A DNA stretch of 64,000 bases, from the NCBI GenBank assembly GCA_937775265.1, contig CALKBV010000002.1:1-64000 (forward strand). The letters are read 5' to 3'. This document shows positions 18,179 to 27,227 of the stretch, in pieces. Each line of letters begins with the position of its first letter. The stretch's first letter is position 1. The notes under the pieces are model-generated. The model made no database searches. It was not told the DNA's origin and saw only the letters and a list, made by a program, of their open reading frames with translations. Made by a program: the position numbers and the translations under genes. Origin of the DNA: an uncultured Pseudomonadales bacterium. GTDB lineage: Bacteria > Pseudomonadota > Gammaproteobacteria > Pseudomonadales > Azotimanducaceae.

Positions 18179-20454
18179 GCAGGTTTGTCAGAAGAGATAG
18201 TATCAGGATTAGATAATTGTTGATCCATACTCCATAGCATCTTATATGTATCGCAGTTTTCCAATAATGATTCGTGCTTGCCAAAACCAACTACCGCTCC
18301 TTCATCAAGCACGGCTATCTGATCAAATGACTGAATCAAACGCATTTCATGGGTAACAACTAACAGGGTCTTACCCGCGCTGATTCTATCAATATTTTTG
18401 AGGAATCCTATTTGCGCACTCTTATCCAAACTAGATATCGCCTCATCTATCATTAATATTCGCGGTTGAGAAACAAGGCTTCGAGCTATTGCCAAGGTAA
18501 TGCGGTTGCCCTGCGAAAGCGGTACTCCAAACTGGTTTATTTCCGTCGAAAGACCGTCAGGAAAGTCTTCCAGAATTTGTCCAAGACCAGTTATCTCTAT
18601 GATTTCTTCCAACTCTCTTGCGCTAATGTTGGGTCTTATTTTTCTAAGGTTTTCTTCGATGGTCGCCCCAAAAAACATTGGCCTTTGATCAATCATCGCT
18701 GCCTGTCTTCGGTAATTATTGATGTCTAAATGACGGAAGTTTTGACCGTCAATCTCCATTGTTCCGAGGTTGGGACGCAAGAAACCTTGGCACAATCTAA
18801 GAAAGGTAGTTTTCCCTGAACCGGAAGGTCCCACTATTCCTACTTTACTGCGGGCAGGTAATTCAAGGTCCACGTTATCTAAAGCGAGACTCTCATCTAT
18901 TTTTACGGATACACCACGCAGTAATATTCGTCCTTTAGCTACGTGTTGTATGCCGGCCCCAACTCTTTCTGATGGGGCATTCCACGTGTTGGAAATTGAA
19001 TTAATTGTACCCTTGAAACTATTCAGGTCGGCAAAAAAGGTGAACATACTCTTTACAGGACTCACGACCTTGCCTGCCAACATATTGCACGAAATAATCG
19101 CCCCGGCAGAAAGCGCGCCATCTAAAACGAGCATGACCCCCGCAAAAACCAGGGATATCGTCATAATTTGCTGAAGCGTGTTATTAAGGTTGGTAACTAA
19201 TATATTGGATACTTGGCGCGTAGAATTTTGCCTTATGCTCTTCGACGCCAGATTTCTCCAATCTCGTCGTTGTGATGGCTCTAGAGAGAAGGATTTTATT
19301 GTTTCAATCCCGGCAATACTTGACTGCATAACACGTCGTTTTGATGCTTCGGTGGGGGCTCCTTTTTCTTGAATTGCTCGTTCTCTCCATTTCCCAAAAA
19401 GCGCTATCCCGCCTATTACGCAGGTAAAAACAATAACCAACGAACCCAAAAGAAGACTGTAAGCAAAAAGAATAGGGAGAAAGACAAGCACTCCGGTTGC
19501 GTCAAAAACAGTACTAAGTATCTGGCGGGATAAGAAATGTTTTACCGCTGACGGAGATTGGAGTACTGATTCAAAGTCACTATTGTTGCCGGTTTGAAAA
19601 GTTTGAGCGGGTAACTCCATTGTTTTATCAAAGAGATCACCCGCCAACCTGGCTTCAATTGAAGTAGAGATAAAATCGATTACGTAATCGCGAATAAAAT
19701 TTAGAATACCATTAAAAATTAATGCACCCACTACTCCAAAGGTAAGTACATAAAGAGTCGAAAGAGCGCCGTACCCTAACACTTTATCAAGTGACACCTG
19801 GATGAAGATGATAGGCGCCAACGCCAAGAAATGCGTGAGTAAAGAAATGATTAACGTCACGCCCAAAAGATATTTAAAGCGATATAACTCTGGGATAAAC
19901 CAAGACCAATCGAATATTCTGTCTTGGGAATCTATACCTGTCTCTTTTGAAGCTAATAATAAAATACCTGACCAGTTTTTCTGGAATTCTTCGCTCGACT
20001 CAATTTTTGCTTTTGATGTCGGATCTAAGGGATCTATCGTATAGAATTCTATCTCTTCGTTGGCATTCTCTTTACAATTTACAACGATCTTAGCGTTTCC
20101 CTGCAACGTCTCGACAACACATGGGAAAAAATAACGACGATTTACTAATTCGCTAAAAGTCGGCCTTATGAACTGTATTTTTACTTCATATTGCTTAAAT
20201 AATGACTGAAGATCTTTTGCAGTACTCAAATTTCCATGAGCAATATAATCATCTAACTGGTCTGGCGTTATTCGTATCCCATGCTGACGAACCAGGCCTA
20301 TCGTACCCAAACCTAAAGATCTTAAAGATTTCGGATCTAGCGCTGCTGCAGCGCTAGTTATAGTATTTGTTAGAAGCTCAGTATAGCGGCCAATAATATC
20401 TGAAGTTTTTGACCTCAGTTTCCTGACCATTCCCGAGACTGGTATATTTTCCAT
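18175..20454 (-). CDS. Type I secretion ABC exporter (HlyB-like, C39-like domain without catalytic Cys)
   Basis: A 759-residue ABC exporter. Residues about 40-180 look like the C39-like domain of HlyB (GLVRQHGIRITPDQLDDYI) but lack the Cys of a real peptidase, as expected when substrates carry a C-terminal uncleaved signal. The membrane domain spans about 195-470. The nucleotide-binding domain has Walker A GPSGSGKTTFLR, a degenerate signature LSQGN in place of LSGGQ, Walker B ILMIDEAISSLD and the switch His in VVTHEM. The ATG at 20454 is preceded by an alternative TTG. It is co-transcribed with the cNMP-HlyD gene (4-base overlap) and divergent from the repeat-protein gene at 20680. No TolC-like gene is nearby. 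Confidence 0.9.
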   Translation of the reverse strand: MENIPVSGMVRKLRSKTSDIIGRYTELLTNTITSAAAALDPKSLRSLGLGTIGLVRQHGIRITPDQLDDYIAHGNLSTAKDLQSLFKQYEVKIQFIRPTFSELVNRRYFFPCVVETLQGNAKIVVNCKENANEEIEFYTIDPLDPTSKAKIESSEEFQKNWSGILLLASKETGIDSQDRIFDWSWFIPELYRFKYLLGVTLIISLLTHFLALAPIIFIQVSLDKVLGYGALSTLYVLTFGVVGALIFNGILNFIRDYVIDFISTSIEARLAGDLFDKTMELPAQTFQTGNNSDFESVLQSPSAVKHFLSRQILSTVFDATGVLVFLPILFAYSLLLGSLVIVFTCVIGGIALFGKWRERAIQEKGAPTEASKRRVMQSSIAGIETIKSFSLEPSQRRDWRNLASKSIRQNSTRQVSNILVTNLNNTLQQIMTISLVFAGVMLVLDGALSAGAIISCNMLAGKVVSPVKSMFTFFADLNSFKGTINSISNTWNAPSERVGAGIQHVAKGRILLRGVSVKIDESLALDNVDLELPARSKVGIVGPSGSGKTTFLRLCQGFLRPNLGTMEIDGQNFRHLDINNYRRQAAMIDQRPMFFGATIEENLRKIRPNISARELEEIIEITGLGQILEDFPDGLSTEINQFGVPLSQGNRITLAIARSLVSQPRILMIDEAISSLDKSAQIGFLKNIDRISAGKTLLVVTHEMRLIQSFDQIAVLDEGAVVGFGKHESLLENCDTYKMLWSMDQQLSNPDTISSDKPA

Positions 20455-20679
20455 CAAAGCAGATTACATAAAAGCGGATTACATAGACAGTAATGTCGAA
20501 ACATACCCGAGGGTAGCAATGCAAAATTCTCCCACCCTAGCTTTATGGGGTTAGGCTGCGGCCTCGAACCCTCGGACTCGAAATAGTGACGCTTATCGGA
20601 TAAAAGTCCGTCACCCCTTGACGGAACGATGCCTAATTGTTTGACTGAAGATCAGAATGTTGACTTTTGGAGGGTTTTC
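20455..20679. promoter_or_regulatory. Divergent promoter region of the type I secretion module
   Basis: The 225 bases separate the exporter genes (leftward) from the repeat-protein gene (rightward). They contain a short direct repeat (gattacata at 20462-20470 and 20477-20485) and a hairpin-capable stretch near 20586-20614 (gtgacg ... cgtcac with an inner cgga/tccg). A ggagg ribosome site at 20669-20673 precedes the GTG start at 20680. Shared regulation of transporter and substrate is plausible; no specific regulator can be named. Confidence 0.4.
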
Positions 20680-22937
20680 GTGAGCGACGTGGAGAGTAAT
20701 GAAGAAGATGTGATGCAAGAAGGGACAGGTCTTGGTGATGACTTCGAGCAGGTGCACGAACCCGCTTGATCAAGTTGAGGGTGCTGCGGATGCGGCCTTT
20801 CATGAAGCGCTAGACAATGGAGCGGGAGCAGAAGAGGCTTTTGAGGCAGCGACCGTGGCTGCAGAGGAAGCGGCGGCTGAAGCCGGTATTCCACCAGAAG
20901 AAGTCCAGGCACGTACTGAAGCCGCGAAAGAGGCCTTTGATCAAGCCCTTGAGGAGGGCAAGGATCCAGAAGAATGTTTTGATGAAGCGAGGCGATGCCG
21001 CAGGCTTTAATGCCGTTGATCAAGTCGAGAGTGCTGCGGATGCAGCCTTTCATGAAGCGCTAGACAATGGAGCGGGAGCAGAAGAGGCTTTTGAGGCAGC
21101 GACCGTGGCTGCAGAGGAAGCGGCGGCTGAAGCCGGTATTCCACCAGAAGAAGTCCAGGCACGTACTGAAGCCGCGAAAGAGGCCTTTGATCAAGCCCTT
21201 GAGGAGGGCAAGGATCCAGAAGAATGTTTTGATGACAGCGAGCGATGCCGCAGGCTTTAATGAAGGAGAGCAACCGCCACCGTTTGATGGGGAGCATCAG
21301 GAAGGAGAGCAACCGCCACCGTTTGATGGGGAGCATCAGGACGGAGAGCAACCGCCACCGTTTGAGGGGGAGCATCAGGACGGAGAGCAACCGCCACCGT
21401 TTGATGGGGAGCATCAGGATGGAGAGCAACCGCCACCGTTTGATGGGGAGCATCAGGACGGAGAGCAACCGCCACCGTTTGATGGAGAGCATCAGGACGG
21501 AGAGCAACCGCCACCGTTTGATGGGGAGCATCAGGACGGAGAGCAACCGCCACCGTTTGATGGGGAGCATCAGGAAGGAGAGCAACCGCCACCGTTTGAT
21601 GGGGAGCATCAGGACGGAGAGCAACCGCCACCGTTTGATGGGGAGCATCAGGACGGAGAGCAACCGCCACCGTTTGATGGGGAGCATCAGGACGGAGAGC
21701 AACCGCCACCGTTTGATGGGGAGCATCAGGACGGAGAGCAACCGCCACCGTTTGATGGGGAGCATCAGGACGGAGAGCAACCGCCACCGTTTGATGGGGA
21801 GCATCAGGACGGAGAGCAACCGCCACCGTTTGATGGGGAGCATCAGGACGGAGAGCAACCGCCACCGTTTGATGCAGAGCATCAGGACGGAGAGCAACCG
21901 CCACCGTTTGATGGGGAGCATCAGGACGGAGAGCAACCGCCACCGTTTGATGGGGAGCATAGGAAGGAGAGCAACCGCCACCGTTTGATGGGGAGCATCA
22001 GGACGGAGAGCAACCGCCACCGTTTGATGGAGAGCATCAGGACGGAGAGCAACCGCCACCGTTTGATGGAGAGCATCAGGACGGAGAGCAACCGCCACCG
22101 TTTGATGGGGAGCATCAGGACGGAGAGCAACCGCCACCGTTTGATGGGGGCATGAACAGGACCGCCAGCGGGATGCAGAGCATCAGGACGGAGGCAACCG
22201 CCACCGTTTGATGGGAGCATCAGGAAGGAGAGCAACCGCCACGTGATGCAGAGATCAGGAAGGAGAGCAACCGCCACCGGATGCAGAGCATCAGGAGGAG
22301 AGCAACCGCCACCGTTTGATGGGGAGCAGCAGCAGGAGGGCCACCGTTGAAGGTGGCGGGGCAACGCCACCTTTGAGGGGCGAGGAGAGCAGCGGATGGT
22401 GGGCAACCGCCACCGTTTGTGCAGAGCATCAGGAAGAGAGCAACCGCCACCGTTTGATGCAGAGCATCAGGAGGAGAGCAACCGCCACCGTTTGATGGGG
22501 AGCAGCAGGATGGAGGGCAGCAGGATGGAATAAATGGTGGCGTGGGTAATGACACGCTTTCAGGTGGCGATGAAGAGCATCTGGATGGTGGCCCGCGTAA
22601 TGCAGGCTCAGGGGGCGATGACAGAGCATCGGAGGGGCAACCGCCACCGTTTGATGCAGAGCATCAGGAAGGAGAGCAGCAAGGGGGCGGGAGTGATGGC
22701 GGTTTAGGAGCGCTGGAGACTGCGATGGGCCCAGAACCAGACACGGCTGGCGCAAATGCAGGAGAACCAGATAGTCTAGACGATGCTGTGGGGCAGGCTA
22801 TGGACGCGAACACAGATCAGGGTGGTCCTCCTGCGGGGGATCCGGGAACCCATATCGAACCGGATGTCGGTGGAGAGCCCGATGGTTTTGCCCCTGACGA
22901 GGCTGAGGAACCAACTCCAGAGCCTGGTCACGACTAA
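20680..22937 (+). CDS. Acidic repeat protein with RTX-like motif, probable type I secretion substrate (frame broken by indels)
   Basis: A large acidic protein reconstructed across frames. A GTG at 20680 with a strong ggagg site starts MSDVESNEEDVMQEGTGLGD. Two copies of an 83-residue Ala/Glu helical unit follow (AADAAFHEALDNGAGAEEAF), then about 23 tandem copies of the 13-residue unit DGEQPPPFDGEHQ, a degenerate stretch, and a C-terminal part with the RTX-like GGVGNDTLSGGDEE and a Gly/Asp/Pro-rich tail ending EPTPEPGHD. Frame changes occur near 20766 (two bases missing), 20991 and 21236 (one extra each), 21960 (one missing) and several in 22150-22510. Correcting them gives one continuous frame, so the indels are errors or recent damage. 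Composition, RTX motif and the divergent HlyB/HlyD pair point to export by that system. Function unknown; adhesin- or matrix-like roles fit. Confidence 0.65.
20768..21261 (+). repeat. Two tandem copies of a 249/250-nt coding unit
   Basis: Copy 1 begins at 20768 and copy 2 at 21018. They differ at only a few bases plus one indel near each 3' end. Each encodes an 83-residue Ala/Glu-rich helical unit with a Gly-Ile-Pro-Pro break in the middle. Near identity implies recent duplication or gene conversion. Confidence 0.85.
21262..22157 (+). repeat. Tandem array of about 23 copies of a 39-nt unit
   Basis: Units of 39 bases start at 21262 and run almost perfectly to about 22118. The last copy fades by 22157 and scattered degenerate copies continue to about 22675. 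Units 1-18 are uninterrupted; unit 18 has lost one base (21960). Because 39 is a multiple of three and the unit has no stop in several frames, most frames on both strands appear open. Only the frame encoding GEQPPPFDGEH joins sensibly to the flanking protein parts. Confidence 0.9.
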
Positions 22938-23043
22938 TTTCGCCTGACGACCCGGCTTAGGTCATCATGGTTAAATTTATTGGGTGAAAAAGGAACGCGG
23001 CAAACTTCGTCATTCAGTTAGCGCGGCTTGCGCGCGGTGGTGC

Positions 23044-24420
23044 TTAGTGGCGAGTTCGTTTTTTATCCCGGTTATCGCTTCGTGACCGGTGATGTTTGAA
23101 GATTAACGTTGGTCGGTTGAGTTGTCCGTGAGCGGGTTTTGTACGGACTTTTTCCATCGCGCTTTCCACAGTGCTATCGATTTCGCGCAGGGTCTTGCTC
23201 AGGCCAATAAACGCGGCTGTAACCACGACCAGCGCAATGCAAGCACCCAGTATTGCATTGGCAGCGCCAAAGTAGTCTGCTGCGATGGCCATAGGAAATA
23301 CCCCAAGGGGAGTCAGACCAAACGACATCATCATAAAACTACTCATTCGCCCCCTGACACTATCATCCACTAAAATTTGAACTGTCGCGTTATTGACGGT
23401 CTGGAATGCGCTAGCGCAGAGGTTCGCCAGGGCAAGGGGCAGCAACGCAAGGTAGAAAATACTTGTCTGGGTAAACACGCCCAGCAACACTGCAAAGCTT
23501 ATGACCGTTACACACATTAACTGCAGCCTCTCGGACTTGTCTCCACGCCTTGCGATCCAGATCGAACCCAGTACGCCGCCAACGCCGCCGGCGCCCATGA
23601 GAATACCGATGCCTGTTTCGCCCGTTTGCCAGCTTTGTTCCACGAGCATGACTAATAGACTTTGAAACGGCATCGCGAGAAACATGGGTACCAGGCCAAA
23701 GAGAAGACAAACCATCACTGGTTTGTTGGCTTTGATGTACTGAAACCCATAAACGATATCCGCCAGAAGCGGTTGCTTTCCTCCCTCGGGTTGAATCGCA
23801 ATATTGCGTTTGACGAACAGCATACAAATTACGGCTGCACCGTACAGCAAGGTTGAGACGATGTAAGCTGCCACAACTGAAAACTGAGCAATGATAAGCC
23901 CGGCCATCGCAGGTCCGGCGACTCGACTCAGATTCATGGCACCGCCTGAAATCGCCATGGCACTTTGAATGCGCTCGTGACCGACAACGTTGATAGTAAT
24001 CGCCATCCTTGCAGGCATGATAAACGGGAAAGCGCAGCCGGCTATAAATGCAGTGCAGAGCAGGTGCCAAAACTCTAGTTGCCCCAGCATCAGCAGAATC
24101 AAGATAAAAATTTCGTTTCCCGTAATCAGGCACTGCCCAATAATGACCAGCTGGCGCCTCTCAACACGATCGGTTATTGCGCCACCAATCATTGATGCAA
24201 ACATCATTGGCACGGCGACAACGAGGTTGATGTAGGCGAGCGATTGGGCTGAACCCGTTAGGTCCCAAGCAAGAATGCTACGGGTCAATATTTGGCCCTG
24301 CATAGCAAAGAAAAAAGCGACATTACCGACGAAAAGCCACCTAAACTCAGGGATCGACAGTACTGAAAAAACACCAGGCTTGCGAATAGAGGGCTCTATC
24401 GAAGGGGTGGTGATGGTCAA
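23044..24420 (-). CDS. MFS transporter (enterobactin exporter-like family)
   Basis: A 458-residue major facilitator with twelve predicted membrane helices. The loop between helices 2 and 3 carries the MFS motif as GGAITDRVERRQLVIIG. The middle (RNIAIQPEGGKQPLLADIVYGFQYI) is the central cytoplasmic loop. The pattern resembles the MFS_3 group that exports siderophores, macrolides or multiple drugs. The start is a TTG at 24420 after aagga. The last 13 or so residues (HHRSRSDNRDKK) are encoded by a 41-base repeat also found at 15598, so the original C-terminus may have been replaced. No linked regulator or siderophore genes are visible. Confidence 0.85.
   Translation of the reverse strand: MTITTPSIEPSIRKPGVFSVLSIPEFRWLFVGNVAFFFAMQGQILTRSILAWDLTGSAQSLAYINLVVAVPMMFASMIGGAITDRVERRQLVIIGQCLITGNEIFILILLMLGQLEFWHLLCTAFIAGCAFPFIMPARMAITINVVGHERIQSAMAISGGAMNLSRVAGPAMAGLIIAQFSVVAAYIVSTLLYGAAVICMLFVKRNIAIQPEGGKQPLLADIVYGFQYIKANKPVMVCLLFGLVPMFLAMPFQSLLVMLVEQSWQTGETGIGILMGAGGVGGVLGSIWIARRGDKSERLQLMCVTVISFAVLLGVFTQTSIFYLALLPLALANLCASAFQTVNNATVQILVDDSVRGRMSSFMMMSFGLTPLGVFPMAIAADYFGAANAILGACIALVVVTAAFIGLSKTLREIDSTVESAMEKVRTKPAHGQLNRPTLIFKHHRSRSDNRDKKRTRH
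23063..23103. repeat. 41-nt REP-like repeat, copy B
   Basis: Matches 15598-15638 with one difference (g for a). It lies inside the 3' end of the MFS gene and encodes part of that protein's C-terminal tail in antisense. Confidence 0.6.
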
Positions 24421-24568
24421 GCATCCTTAAATGAAGCGGAAGTTAGAAGCAGACGTAAGGTCTTTTCTATATAAGCGGCAAGAGTATAACGCAATCAGGA
24501 GCAATGAGTGGCGAGTTGCTCGATCCACGATCAGTGTGTCCAATGGTTCAGACTGAGAAGCTGAAACG

Positions 24569-24712
24569 CTATTCGTCCAGCCCGGACTCAACTAACGCCT
24601 TTATGATGATGTCGGCACGCGATAGTCGCTCAAAGGGTTGGACAAGTTCCCCACCGTAGAGCTCTGTTTTGGCATCCCGCAACCGGTGCTGTTCGCTGAA
24701 GATGGTTTTCAT
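24569..24712 (-). pseudogene. N-terminal remnant of a histone-deacetylase-family (acetylpolyamine amidohydrolase-like) gene
   Basis: A 47-codon frame starting at ATG 24712, with an agga ribosome site, reads MKTIFSEQHRLRDAKTEL and then YGGELVQPFERLSRADIII before stopping. This is the characteristic N-terminal leader of bacterial histone-deacetylase-like amidohydrolases, which are normally about 340 residues. Nothing of the zinc-binding body follows, so the gene has been cut after the first exon-sized block and only its head remains. It lies between the MFS and cupin genes on the same strand. Recognition is from motif memory, not from a search. Confidence 0.6.
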
Positions 24713-24814
24713 ATGGCAATTCCTATACTGATATCACTAAGATAGCATCAACCGAAAGCAACAGCGTTGATCAGCGCTCGATGGATTTTCGTGCCCTGTT
24801 TCGACGGCACCCGG

Positions 24815-25264
24815 TTAAAGGCCGGAGCCATCCTCAGAATAGATTACCCAGATCTTGGTATAGCCGTCAGTATCCCAGACGCCGATCCATTCTTTGGGCA
24901 CCGTTACCCCTTCACCAGCGTTGATAACCTGCGCTGAGCCATCCGCTGAAGTCAATGTAACGCCGCCTTCGAGAAAAAACATGAATTCATCAACACCGTA
25001 TGGCTCCTTAATCTCGAAACGAGTTTTGCCGGAACGATACATGCCAGAGGCAAACTTCTTGTCGCTGCTCAATAATGTCGTGACCTCAAGCGTAACGTGA
25101 CCGTCTTTGTGTTTTGATTCGAGCATATCCGAGCGCTCGAATATCGTGCCTGATATATCTGACTTGCTGAGTTTCGCTGGCAACACGGTGCCTTCACGGT
25201 CCGCTGCGATCGCTGCGGAAATTCCAAGAATGGTAATACCAACTGTAACAAGAAACTTTTTCAT
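24815..25264 (-). CDS. Exported cupin (DUF861/EutQ-like) protein
   Basis: A 149-residue protein with a signal peptide (MKKFLVTVGITILGISAAIAA) and a single cupin_3 barrel. Key stretches are SGMYRSGKTRFEIKEPYG, VDEFMFFLEGGVTLTSADG and NAGEGVTVPKEWIGVWDTDGYTKIWVIY, matching DUF861 spacing. Cupins of this type bind small acids or sugars, usually without a strict metal site. The ATG at 25264 begins the signal peptide; the frame is open 33 bases further. The flanks hold unrelated hydrolases; the ligand is unknown. Confidence 0.8.
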   Translation of the reverse strand: MKKFLVTVGITILGISAAIAADREGTVLPAKLSKSDISGTIFERSDMLESKHKDGHVTLEVTTLLSSDKKFASGMYRSGKTRFEIKEPYGVDEFMFFLEGGVTLTSADGSAQVINAGEGVTVPKEWIGVWDTDGYTKIWVIYSEDGSGL

Positions 25265-25592
25265 TGATCTGACCTCGTTGAGAAAATTCACTACCAATAC
25301 GCGAGCACAGCGTAACCCGCCAAAGAAATTTTTACGGCGTTAGGGGCGTAGGTAAGAAGTAGTTCCATGGTCCCCACCACATAGCCTGCCAGCGCGGCGA
25401 TGACTGACCAGAAGCCTTCCCCCAGGATCTATTCTAAGCATGCCTGATGAAGATACTTTTGTATTCCCGGAAAAACACGCTTTATACTTCCCATTCTGCT
25501 GTGAGCAATTGGATCAAGATAAAGTGGTTTATGCTTCTTGTCTTCAACCCTGCCAACACTTCAGTCACAAACATTGATCAAATCTTTAGCTA
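25265..25592. other. Intergenic region with two copies of the recurring motif
   Basis: About 330 bases between the cupin and the alpha/beta hydrolase. It carries two copies of the motif family: ctttatacttcccat (25480-25494) and ggtttatgcttcttg (25526-25540). It presumably also contains the cupin promoter. No gene is supported. Confidence 0.45.
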
Positions 25593-27059
25593 TTACTCCA
25601 GCGCACCAGTGGGCCATACCTGAGTGAGGTCCCTGGCTAATTCCCGGATTAGGATCGAGGCATCGCCTGGCAATAGGAATCGGTCCCGAACTGATTCATT
25701 AATCGCGCGCCGATAGCGATCAACCAACGCCGCTTTGTTCCCGTAACGCGCCAACAGTTCCTCGGAATTGAACGGCACAAACCCTCCGATCAAAAAACAA
25801 AACCCACCGCCCCGATTACTTCCCAAATATTGGCCTAACGGCGCACTGAGTGCCGGAGGGCGAAGACCGCCAATCGCATTGCCGGCACTATCCAATAGCA
25901 TTTCTTCTGTTTGCGGGTCGAGTTCAATCATCTTACTTTTTGGCGGAGGTTCTCCGTCAATCCATTGATTCAGCACGTCTAATAGTGCCGACTGAACAAT
26001 ACCTATTCGTAAGGGGTTAATAGCCAGCTCACAGCCGTTGCTATAACTGGATAACGCCAGGTCTCTTGTTAGAGTCTTCGCGCCGAGTTGCGCCGTTACC
26101 ACGTCAACGTGTGCCCCACCGGCCATTTCGTAAATCCGAACAGCGGCGTTGTCAGGTTCATGTTGCCGGACTCTGTAAGCGCCGAAGCCCACGACTTCTG
26201 TCTGAGTCTGAAAGCGAACCACGGGCGCTGACACCGAAATTTTATTGTTGACATGACCGCTTGCAAGCTCTTCGACACTATCCAGTCGGTTGATGCGTTT
26301 TGCATGCTCACCGCCCCCCGCCAGAAAATAGCCGGAAACCAGCGCGCTCTGATGAAAGTGATTAGCGTAGGTCACCTGAAAAGCAACCGACTGAGAATAG
26401 CCCACTAAAATAACTCGCGTCACCTCAAAACCGTTGAGCAGACTTGATCCGTTACCTTCAGCCCTTAGCAGGGTCAGCGTATCCGTAATGACATCCCATA
26501 CCTGCCCGAAGTGCGGCATCTTCAGAGACGCGTAGCGGCTACGATCTCGTTTCGCCGCAACGCTTGACGTTCCCCATTGATCACGAAGGAAATCGACACT
26601 GACCGGTTTCGATGTAATGCCAACGTAAGCACCGCCATTACGCATCATGTAATCGTGCGTATTTTGCCAGGTCGGGTCACCGTCCCATCCGGCTGTCGCA
26701 TTAAGAATCTCGACGTATACGGTGCCATTAAAATGGCTGGCCGTCTCCGGCCTTCGCACTATTAGCCTTGTCCGATAAGGCATTGCTGGAACGACAACCT
26801 CTATGTCGCTTCCAGACTTAACCGTGTCACTGTAGCCGTAGACGGCTGCGTTTCCAGCGAGCAGATACTCCTCCTCGACATAGCCCGCTGATGAGAGGTC
26901 TTCAAACCAGGCGATAAAGGGTGTTGATCGAGTTTCTTCGGAGCCGTCTACAACAGGTAAGAGATAGACCGCGGGACCTGTATCGGCCCCAGCATGCCCC
27001 GAAAATATAAGCGCAATAAGGGCTAAAAACGCCTTAGTGCCATGTTTTAAACATTGCAT
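25593..27059 (-). CDS. Exported alpha/beta hydrolase domain protein (Abhydrolase_10 type)
   Basis: A 488-residue secreted hydrolase-like protein. A signal peptide (ALIALIFSGHAGA) is followed by the long beta-rich N-terminal part typical of this family (AMPYRTRLIVRRPE, NGTVYVEILNATAGWDGDPTW). The nucleophile elbow is VGYSQSV, with Ser as likely catalyst. Later family blocks are YFLAGGGEH, EMAGGAHVD (candidate catalytic His) and NRGGGFCFLIGGFVPF. Members are often annotated only as alpha/beta hydrolase domain-containing and occur in steroid- or terpene-degrading marine bacteria. The ATG at 27059 starts the signal peptide. Confidence 0.8.
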   Translation of the reverse strand: MQCLKHGTKAFLALIALIFSGHAGADTGPAVYLLPVVDGSEETRSTPFIAWFEDLSSAGYVEEEYLLAGNAAVYGYSDTVKSGSDIEVVVPAMPYRTRLIVRRPETASHFNGTVYVEILNATAGWDGDPTWQNTHDYMMRNGGAYVGITSKPVSVDFLRDQWGTSSVAAKRDRSRYASLKMPHFGQVWDVITDTLTLLRAEGNGSSLLNGFEVTRVILVGYSQSVAFQVTYANHFHQSALVSGYFLAGGGEHAKRINRLDSVEELASGHVNNKISVSAPVVRFQTQTEVVGFGAYRVRQHEPDNAAVRIYEMAGGAHVDVVTAQLGAKTLTRDLALSSYSNGCELAINPLRIGIVQSALLDVLNQWIDGEPPPKSKMIELDPQTEEMLLDSAGNAIGGLRPPALSAPLGQYLGSNRGGGFCFLIGGFVPFNSEELLARYGNKAALVDRYRRAINESVRDRFLLPGDASILIRELARDLTQVWPTGALE

Positions 27060-27227
27060 TGATAGTCCTCGCCAGGGTTGTGCATAGAATCCGAGCCCAG
27101 CCTTTGCTGGGAATGGTTCACGAAAGATTGTCGTTCAACGTTAGGCCACGCGAGCGCTTCAAATACAACATAAACAGACGTCGGCGACCATTCCACTATG
27201 ATCAGTGGCTAGTCAGACATTAACCGA

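Noticed and set aside
20540-20590. tRNA-like sequence with a GGTTCGA box on the minus strand
   Set aside because: The T-stem does not pair and no acceptor or anticodon stem can be built around it.
21007-22137. Long minus-strand open frames (376 and 228 residues) and a second plus-strand frame through the 39-nt array
   Set aside because: They exist only because the 39-base unit has no stop in those frames. Their flanks are not coding-like, whereas the GEQPPPFDGEH frame joins sensible N- and C-terminal parts.
21262-22157. CRISPR array
   Set aside because: The repeats are directly contiguous with no unique spacers, and each unit codes for the same peptide.
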